Below are positions 36,545-46,800 of a DNA stretch of 64,000 nucleotides, one piece after another. Each line of letters starts with the position of its first letter. Within the stretch, counting starts at the first letter, position 1. The translations under genes and the position numbers were made by a program. Location of the stretch: NCBI GenBank assembly GCA_944989445.1, contig CALYLW010000120.1, positions 1,225,082 through 1,289,081 on the forward strand, given 5' to 3'. The notes under the pieces were generated by a model. The model had not been told where the DNA came from. It ran no database searches and saw only the letters and a list, made by a program, of their open reading frames with translations. This stretch comes from Ampullaceana balthica. Taxonomy: Eukaryota > Mollusca > Gastropoda > Lymnaeidae.

Positions 36545-37266
36545 CAACGGTGGCCAGACTGCGGCTCGCGAGCCGCATGCGGCTCTCCTGTGTTCACATT
36601 GTGGCTCGCGAACATTTTATTGAATGAAAACTTTTTGTTAAAAAAAAATCTTGACGGAAGCAATTGGTTGAAAATATTGCAGGCTTCATTTAAATTTCAA
36701 CAGTTGAGGGAGCGGGTGGTTTCTGATCTATTGTAGGAAACGAAAATACAAATATAAAAATATAAGTTTCAATCTTTGCATTTGTCGATAAAGGCATTAG
36801 GCCAATTAGCCTCATTTGCCAAACACCACTAGTTAATTACAAAGCTAGTAATTTTAAGTCCTGAAGAATATGCATCGTTATTAGGGCTGTCAATATTGTT
36901 GAAAAAAGCTGCCGGGGTACCCATCCAAATTAATCGTCATATCCACCGAAATCTGTATAAAGAAGAAAATGCAAGATTGCTGAGTTAAAGTCGAGAATGT
37001 GTCAACAGAAGACACTACTTTCTGTTTTCAGCAAAGAATGGTGTCACTTTTACCGAGTCACGTTATGCAATGGCTTGGAATGTTATTTCGTGCTTAACGA
37101 CCTGATTCTGATGGTGACTTTAAAATGAAATTGAGGCTTAATTTCAAAATTATATCAAAATAATTCCAGACTTCAGTGACAGATAATACACAGTGCTTCA
37201 ATGCGCCTCTCAGTGCATGTATATTTTTAAAAAGGCTCTCAGTTACTACAGGTCTGATAACCCCTG
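36545..37266. mobile_element. Nested hAT element, 722 bp, TSD ATCTAATC
   Basis: Left end caacggtggccagactgcgg and right end caggtctgataacccctg are degenerate inverted repeats. A perfect 8-bp duplication atctaatc lies on both sides (36537-36544, 37267-37274). The gcggctcgcgagccgc palindrome near the left end is typical of a hAT subgroup. It inserted after the 3187-bp element. Confidence 0.85.
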
Positions 37267-37663
37267 ATCTAATCAATAGTTGTTTTGGCTATTGAGAATG
37301 GTATGGCTGAAAGCATTGATACATGAAAGATTGTGCAATGAGGGAAACATAAAACGTCAATTGTATTCAATAAGTGAAGCTTTTCTTTTTATTTCTAACG
37401 TTAAAATGTATTGTGTCCTTATTATTACTATCTAATAAAGACTATCTTTACTTTAGGGGGTCATCCATAAATGACCATTGATTTTGGCTACGCCGCTGGT
37501 TAATCGCACTGTGGAGTGACGTCTGTGAACAATTGTATTAACTACTTGGCGGCACGTTGAAGGTCAGACCAGTTCTATTTATTGAGTATTCAGACTAAGC
37601 TCTCAGTTCGTACTTAGATACTTTTAGTATATTTCATTAAGTTTCGGTTCATTGAGACAACGC

Positions 37664-37858
37664 ATGTACAGTATAAAGATGTCAATGGACGTCCCAGACA
37701 CAATCAACAAGCGCCTCAAGTTCTTGGCCAGTGAAGCACCTCAGAAAGACGCCTTCGTTTTTATCGGAAGCAGTAATGAAATCTATCCACTCTCCCGCCA
37801 TCAGCTGTGGGACCTCGGTGGTCGGTTTGCTAATAGATTGCGACGTCAAGGTATTCAG
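37664..37858 (+). CDS. Synthetase exon 1 (residues 1-65)
   Basis: Three in-frame ATGs near the start (37664, 37679, 37685). Reads DTINKRLKFLASEAPQKDAF and ends RRQGIQ before the donor CAG|GTGAGA, phase 0. Confidence 0.8.
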
Positions 37859-40800
37859 GTGAGAATGGGCAGGAAGGAAATGGTGCCGTTTGTAGAACAT
37901 CATCGTTTGGTCGTAGGGGAAGTTAGAAGTGTTACGAATTGGTCTGAGGTTTGAGGCCCCTTTAACTGCTAGCACAAACCCTCATGATATATGAGGCCAT
38001 TTGTTGATATATGACTGATATTTATACAATTTAAGGCATAATTATGCACTTTGTTCAAAAAGAACAGTCATAAAACATTTTTTTCATGTATTAACTTAAT
38101 CATTTATTAATGAATTAATACCTATGGTCTTTAAATCTGCTGTTACACAGAAGTAGAGTTGCATAAGTATTGTGAGCACATACATTATAACAACTTAGTT
38201 TAAAGTGTTTAGCACGCCACATCATGTCTATAACAGTTTAGTTTCTCTTATGTCTTAGAAGACACACATTGCCTGTAACAGATTGTTTTCTTGTATTTCA
38301 GAAGGCAGACATTGTTTGTAACACGCTCCTTAATTCTAGGACTAGGCTCATCACTGATCTCGGAATTTTTTTGGCAGGAGCAGTCACTCTGAATGGGGAG
38401 GTAAATGTGTAGTCTCCTCCATTATGTTATCAACTGTTCATGAAAAAAATAATTGTCAAAAACAGAAACAACCCGAGAGACAAGTGGAAAAGTGAGGAGT
38501 GAGGGAGAGATTTAAATTACTGTCTTGTTAACTGAAAGCGATTTAGGGGATGGGAAATGAAACAAGAAATCGCTTGCACAATGATATAATTTGGATTGCT
38601 TTAGAAAACATAATTCTTTATTTCATTTTACTTAATTTATTTCCATAAAATTGTGTTTTCTTTACCAGGTTGCCTTCAAAGACGGCCAAGATCTTTTTGC
38701 ACGCCTCAACACCACCAACTGTCAAACTATTATCTCAGCCACTGGTGATGCGGCATTTTCAATTTTCCAGCCTTTCCTGGTGGCCGATGACGTCAATGAT
38801 GGCACAGGGTAACGTTATCTTAGGGTCGACAACTCGTCTGATCAATGGAGAATAAATATTTTTTTTTAAAAAAAAGGGGGGAGGGTGCTTGTCCATATGC
38901 CAACAGGGGACACAAATAAGTTTTAGTAACTCAGATAACTGCAGACGACAAAGTTTGCCTAAGTTATTGCTAAAAACTCTGTCACTACACAATCATAAAT
39001 CCACCCCTACTCCACCTCACCTTCCACTATATCAAAATAACGTTTTTGGTTGGGATACCTGCACGGTGACGGTGTGAGGGAAGGGGGCGACTTCTGTAGT
39101 TATATTTTTTATGACACATTTTTATGACGCACTTCACGTGTATTAGTGCAGGGTTCAATTCTGTCTGTTATCTTATTCTAATACTAGAAGTAACAGGGGC
39201 AGACAATAGCTCAAGAGACGGGAGAAAACATAAGTCTCTTATTATTTTACTGTCCTGAAAATCAATAATCTGTTTTAACCCGATTAGAGTGGTGCGTACT
39301 TCCAGTTCTTACAAAGACCTAATTTATATTGAGTAAAGTACCTTGAGATTAAGTTCCTAGTTTAAATATTTACGATCTAAGATTTGTACTTTTAAAGAAA
39401 TTCAACTTGTTGTTCACTACACAATATCTAGCTGATGTTCACATTAGAAGACCTCATGGGAAGAAACGGCTATGTGACAAATTTTTTTTAGTTATCCCTT
39501 GTATCTGATAGAGGGTCAAAAATAGAATGTTCTGAATTAGGTTTTATGAAAACATTATGTGTCTGACCCTATTAAAAATTCAAATCTATTTAGTTAATTT
39601 ATAAGAAATCTGTATTTTGAACTTTAAAACTTGAATATCTCAAAACTAGAAAAATGTGACATATCCGTTTCTTCCCTTGAGCTCTGTGTGAAAAGTACAT
39701 GCTATATGAAACTACACGTCTTTCAATCATATGTGAGGCGTAAAAATGTTAACGTGAAATGTAAATTTTGGTTTGTTTTTGATGATTCATTTTTTTTTAA
39801 ATTTAACCGAAATATAAGTCCCGACACACTTTATTTTTCTGATCTGATCAATTTTATAAACAAACAAAAATTCTTTAAACAGAGCTCCAGTCATTGTACA
39901 CTCCCTTAAATTTCTGATATGACGAACCATTTTTAACCACGTTTTATTAACTCGCTTTCGTTCCTGTGGCATTGTTTGTCCAACAATTTTTCAAATCTGC
40001 CAAAGTAAAATTAAACCACTTTTGATGGTCCTAAAGATCTCAAAATTTTTACCACATATAGATCTTGGATGACAATGCATTGTATCAAAATTTCAGATCG
40101 ATCGAATGTACCGTTCTTAAATTATTGAATTTTTTAGTTTATCTATATTTTATTTACCACGTTTTTATTAACTCGCTTTCGTTCCTGTGGCATTGTGTGT
40201 CTGTCCAACATTTTGCAAATCTGCCAACGTAAAATTAAACCACTTTTGATAGACCTAGAGATCTCAAAATTTTACCACAGATAGATCTTGGATGACAATG
40301 CATTGTAGCAAAATTTCAGATCGATCGAATGTACCGTTATTAAATTATTGAACTTTTTAGTTTATCTAGACATAAGCATATGTACCGTCTGCTTTTGTTG
40401 ACATACATGAGTTCACCCCGTGACCACATCATCGTGTTTTTAAAATGTTGGGCGGGCGCTTATGGGGTGTTTGGTAAAATAAATAGAGGTAAAATATATT
40501 TTAAAAACCAGGTTGTTATAAGTGGACTAAAAAGAATAAAATAAATAGAAGTAAACATAAGATTTTTAAAAAAAAACACGTTTTTATAAGTGGACTAAAA
40601 AGAAGAAAATAATTTAAAACTTATAAGTTCAAGTACTTTGATTAAATATGACTAAAAACATGGGGGCGGGTGTTTGGTATAAAAATTAAATATTTCTAAT
40701 TTAGAAGGCAAAATTCGCGGTCGGATGGAAAAACAAAAGTCAAAAATGACCCACATGCCGTGATGCTATCGAGCTGAAATTTTGCACATAGACTCGTGTC

Positions 40801-43800
40801 ACCTAACAATGCACCTTATCAAATTTCAGATCGATCGAATTTACCGTAATTACATTAATGCATTTTTAGTTAATCTCTATATAACTTTATGTAGCCATCT
40901 GCTATTGTTCACCTTGACGTATCGCTGGAGTTCAGTCCAGCCATCAATGACCACACCCCCCCCCCGTTTTACGGCAAGGGAAGTATACGTTTTAGTTTTG
41001 TCGCATATATAAGGGATTTATAGTCAAAAAAATTGTTTTTACTTTATTTGTCTATCATCCAACTAACATGACGATCATTTCATCTTAGCCAGAGTAAATT
41101 TTACCGTGTCAATTGTGACCGAGTCCCTAGCCTTCAACGGCTCTTGGCCCAAGACACCGACAGCCATGATGACCACGCGGCATTTCTCAGCGGACTGGTC
41201 AAGGAAGAGTTCTTCAGTGCTCAAGTTCAACCAGACGACGAGGCTCACATCTTCATTACATCCGGTAGTACGGGAACTTCTAAACTAGTGCCTAGAACAC
41301 ATAGGTGCGCTAATATCTAAACTAGTGCCTAGAACACATATGTGTGCTAACATCTAAACTAGTGCCTAGAACACATAGGTGTGCTAACATCTAAACTAGT
41401 GCCTAGAACACATAGGTGTGCTAACATCTAAACTAGTGCCTAGAACACATATGTGTGCTAACATCTAAACTAGTGCCTAGAACACATAGGTTGGCTAACA
41501 TCTAAACTGGTGTCTAGAACAAATAGGCGCGCTGAAATCTAAACTAGTGTAATGGTCTTGCGCATCTCTGAATCTATATACCATTAATGTACAGTATTTT
41601 TCTTATATACCAGCGTCGTGATGTTAATATACTTCTTATATACGATACTTCTTCGTTGACTATTCAGCAAACAGCACGCAATAATCCTAATTAATTGCAC
41701 TAACTTCAGCATTAAAGAAACAACATATTTTTTAAATTACTTCAATGAACTGGATTCGATAAGTTTTGTTAATTCTTTCTATAGGTTGATGTTCTTGTTG
41801 AGTCACTTGTATATTTCTGTGACGTGTTTGTTAGTCACGTCTCTCGGATTTATGAAAGGGAAGTGAATGTTTCTGGAAATTGATATTTTTGGAGCGTGTC
41901 AGGGGTTTTCTTTCCTTTGTTTTTTTTTCCTGTTGCGGGAGGATTACTGGCGGCAACTCCCGATGTTATTGTCATACCCTGGGGAGGGGAGTGCAATATC
42001 CGGGCACCTGCAGGTTCTACCCTATATCATGTTATAAGCGTTGATTTCATTAACTTGTTACACTTTAAATAAGCGTTAAAATTTATTTGAGACTTAGTAA
42101 TAGAGTAGATATAGTTAGCATTTGTATTTGGGGGGTATTTATACTATGTAACATTTTAGACAATTATTTTTTTATCCGGCGTTACAAATAATCAATATCT
42201 TTTGCCATAGCCGATAAGTTATAGCAATACCTAAAGTATTGTCCCAGTTATTAAGAGGACCTTCCTATACGTGTGTCTGTTTTATTCTCTCATTTACAGA
42301 GAGGTCCTAGCTATATCTGAAACCTTTGGTTCCTTGTTGTCTGCCAATGATATTCTGTTCAATGAACGCGACCTTGGATGGACAGGTGGCTTTCCTCATT
42401 CCTACTACAGTAAAGGTGTCGTCACTTTGGTCAAAGAACGGTGCCGGGGCCAGCAACCAAAACACGTCAGAGAACTATTCAACTTTCTGCTGGACTATGG
42501 CGTCACTGTTACTTCTTTGATGCCTCTCGAAATTTTAGAGATGAAGAAGGTGATAAAAATACTTTGTTTAAAAGGGGGATTAAGTCAAATGTTTGTGCTT
42601 ACTAAAATATTAATTTAATGTTGATGGAGGCTGAAATCTGATATTTAAACAAAGAAGTCACAGTGAAGAATTTGTTTATTCCTAAAAGTTCATAAAATTC
42701 TGTCTCAGTTGTATGATTTGACAATCAAAGCGTGGAAAAATGGCGGATGGAATGTTTTTATTGATGAAAATAATTTTGTTTACCATTAGAAGATATGTAG
42801 GAAGAAATCCCGTCGTCTTGTTCAAGCACTGGCCACGCCACTGCTCTCACAGATGAAAATTAGTCTCTGGTCTTAGATCCCCATAGATTTATTTTCTTAA
42901 ACTCAAATATCATATGTGATATTCCATTAAAACTTGGGATTTACATTTACTTACACTTATCAGAACAGCTGTAGTGGCAAAACATTTCACTTTCAGCTGT
43001 CATAAACTTAATTAGACTTCACAAGTCCTCCTATCTATTTCACTGTCAGTGGTCATAAACTTATTTAAACTTTATAAGTCCTCCTATGTTTGCAGGGCAT
43101 TGACAGTGGTGATATTGACAGAAAGGTACCAGCTATCATACTAGGTGCACAGCCCGTCACTAAGGTATGATTATATGCAGAGATGGGTCGCTGTTTTCAT
43201 TAAAACCTCTGTTCAGAATATCTAAATGCAGAGTCTCGGCACCATGCTGCATTCAGGACATCCTAATAAAGCTTATCTCAATTTTATACAAGTACCTATA
43301 CTGCGAAATGACGTAATTTTAAATCCTTTATACCAGTGCTTCTCAAACTTTTTAGTATGGCGCACCGGCAGGAATTTTTCAATTGCACCAGGGACCGGTT
43401 CACTATTTTCCCTGTACTGACGTGGGTGCGAAATGCAATTTATTTTATTTTATTTTATTCATTTTATGTGGTTATTGCTGGAAAAACTGACATAGTCTAT
43501 TTGTTTAGTATTAATGGATGAAAATGCGGGATTATAATTAGATTTTTCAGTCTTTTCTTGATAAATCTGCGGACCGGCGGTGGATGGCCCACGGACCGGC
43601 ACTGGTCCGCTGTCCATCTCTTTGAGAAGCACTGCTTTATATGAACTCGCCTGCTTGTCTGCCGCAAAAACTTTGGATCTATTTTTAACTCACTTCCCGA
43701 TATCCTATCGAGCTGACATTTTGCAGGCAGACTCGTGGCGACGATAAAAATGATATATCAAATTTTCATAAAATTGAAGGAACTGAAATTAAATTTATTA

Positions 43801-46800
43801 AGTTCTAGATTATCTTTATGTATCTCTATGTAGCATGTAAATGTCTATGCTAATCTGTCACGCGGTGCGTATGATATTGAACATACTTTTAGTTATGTCT
43901 CATATATAAAAGATTTATAATATAAAACTTTACTGGGTTTTTTTTAAAGAGTGTGTTATAGCGCAGCTATAAGAATGTCCCCAGGACAAATCAGTGTAAA
44001 CTTTGGAAAAATTTAAGTTATTGAAATCTTAATTAAGTCATGACTATGGGAAATCAAAATAAATGAATTAAATTTATCATTATTTAATGGAAAGAGTCAG
44101 TAAACGTTTTAGAAAAGATAGGGATAGAGAATTTTAAAAAAGAAAAATCGTTTGTTTTTAAATGCTTGTAAGGACATTGCCAAAGTCTCAAATGTTTTCA
44201 ATGCCTAATATTTCACGACTGTTTCCAGAGCATGCATGCGATTCTAATGAATCTTGCGGACAGAGGTCAGATACTGTACGGCTCTACTGAAGCTGGTTTT
44301 GTATGCACCGGAAGTGTGACACCCGACAACAAGGTAATTGACCATTGGATAAATTATTTTTGGACTTAGATTCTTAATTAAACTTTGCAAAGTTATTGAT
44401 CAAGAATAAATTTTGAGAGATTTCAATTATTATGTATTTTGGAAAAGTACATCTATAATTTATAAATTATGACATGTGAATAATGTAATCTAATCTGGAC
44501 TTCCTGACCTAATTTTGCTTCTTTAAAGATGTTCTTGGGCATTGATCTCTTTAAAAAAAATTCGTTAATATTTTAACGATTTGTTTTAAAATCATTTTGG
44601 ATTTTATTATTATTAACATGTGTTTCAATAATATTTTTTTTCAGGAAATGATCTCAATAGAAATATTAAAAATTTATAAAATTCTATAAACATTTAATTT
44701 TAGGACATACTGAAGGCATTTTTCGTTGGTAAAGTATTCGCTAAAGGAATAGAGATGAAACTTGTTGATGAGGTGACAGGTGACAGTATCACTTCCCCAA
44801 ATGTCACAGGAAAGATGATCCTCAGAGGTGGGTTTAATTTTTTATGATAGGACGTAAAGCACACCATTGTTTTAAAAATCTGGATACTTGTAAAAGTTTG
44901 ACGGGCTTAACTCATCACTGATTTCATTTCAACCAAGAATAAATTCTTACCTTGTAAAAATTCAATAAACAAAGAGAATCATTAGAATTACATTAATCCA
45001 CCACATCAAAGGATTACAACGTATTCCTATATTTTTATGTATCTTAATCAGAAAGAGACTACATGACCCTTGAGCGATTCCAACAATGTTGCCTCCTTAT
45101 ATTTGTTAAATAGAAAAAATAATGAATTGCTTTTATTTAAATGACTCTTCCTCCACCCACATATGTGGTGACAACGTTTAAGTAAGTTAATTGTCACACT
45201 TGGTCTTGAATAGGTGGCACAGTACTCAGAAAATATCTCAATCAAGAAGAGTCAACAACCGGGGTGTTGACAGATGATGGATGGTACGACTCAGGGGACG
45301 TAGGATACTTAGAGTAAGTTTTTTGGTGCATTCAATGTGTATGCATATGTGTTCATGCGCGCGTGCATCTGTGCGTGTGGGGTCTATGTTGTTCGTACGG
45401 ACGTGGTCTGCTGGGGTGATATTAAATTTGCTCACATAAAAATACTTCATTACCTTATATTTCTTCCAACTATACAGAAGAAAAGTTGAAAGTTATCTTA
45501 ATAAACGAACACTTTATTTTTTGTTCAGTCAGTTTGAAGACATTCATATCATTGGAAGAACTTCAGATTCAGTCTTGAGTGGCCCTGCCGTTATCTACCC
45601 TCAATGGATGGAGAATGAAATGGCCAAATGTCCTGGCGTTGAGTCTGTTATTGTCATAGGTTGGTATTATTATCTAAGGGATTTTAGTGACATGTATTTA
45701 TATTAAAGGTCGGAAAACAAATTAAGTTATTGTTTCATTGGGTGCACTTTAGACTGTGAATGATACAAGTAGAGATAAATCAATAATCTGTATAATGGTT
45801 TATCTTAACAACTGCCACGTTCAAATTCTGTGTAACTGATATTTAAGTTCCTCATTCAATCTGTATGAAACATGTTTACTCAGGGGCTTGATATCAGCTA
45901 TTCTTACCAACCGGGATCCCGGGCCCTGTAGCAAAGAGCTTTGCATTTTGCATTCCTCTATTTTCATATAAACTAAAAATCACTCTTCAATGTAAAGTAC
46001 ATTCGCATTTTTTAAATATTTTAGTAATTTCTTTAATACATATGTTTTAAGTTTGATTTATTACCATATTTTAAAACAATCCTTTCTGCACATTCTAGGA
46101 AATTTGTTTCCCATTCCTCAATTCACTTTCAGGTTTATTAAGGTTGAAATGTTAATGGTTTGCAAGATATTTTACCCGAAATAGCAGCTACCTCTCCTTG
46201 GTATGTACTCAGGTCGACAAGAACTTGTTGTGGTGTACTCTACAACTAGATAACAACTTTCGTTTTCTAATACACGTTCACCCTACGATTTTTTAAAAAA
46301 ATGTCTTTGAGTTACCACAGAATGTCTACTCCATGGAGGACCTCCACAGAATGTCTACTCCATGGAGGACCTCCACAGAATGTCTACTCCATGGAGGACC
46401 TCCTCAGAATGTCTACTCCATGGAGGACCTCCTCAAAATGTCTACTCCATGGAGGACCTCCTCAGAATGTCTACTCCATGGAGGACCTCCACAGAATGTC
46501 TACTCCATGGAGGACCTCCACAGAATGTCTACTCCATGGAGGACCTCCTCAGAATGTCTACTCCATGGAGGACCTCCTCAGAATGTCTACTCCATGGAGG
46601 ACCTCCACAGAATGTCTACTCCATGGAGGACCTCCTCAGAATGTCTACTCCATGGAGGACCTCCTCAGAATGTCTACTCCATGGAGGACCTCCACAGAAT
46701 GTCTACTCCATGGAGGACCTCCTCAGAATGTCTACTCCATGGAGGACCTCCTCAAAATGTCTACTCCATGGAGGACCTCCTCAAAATGTCTACTCCATGG

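Larger units (their letters stand above)
34312..37498. mobile_element. hAT-like element, 3187 bp, TSD GTTAATCG
   Basis: Left end cagtggcgtagcga and right end ttggctacgccgctg are inverted repeats (11 of the first 12 bases match). A perfect 8-bp duplication gttaatcg flanks them (34304-34311, 37499-37506). The size fits a full-length hAT element, but no transposase frame longer than about 70 codons is left. It carries a 13-bp minisatellite and a nested 722-bp hAT element. It ends 166 bp before the start codon of the acyl-CoA synthetase gene, so it may form part of that promoter. Confidence 0.85.

Noticed and set aside
41091..41092. Acceptor four bases further downstream for synthetase exon 4
   Set aside because: It would put the P-loop exon out of frame with exon 3. 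The AG at 41087-41088 keeps the frame in both gene copies.
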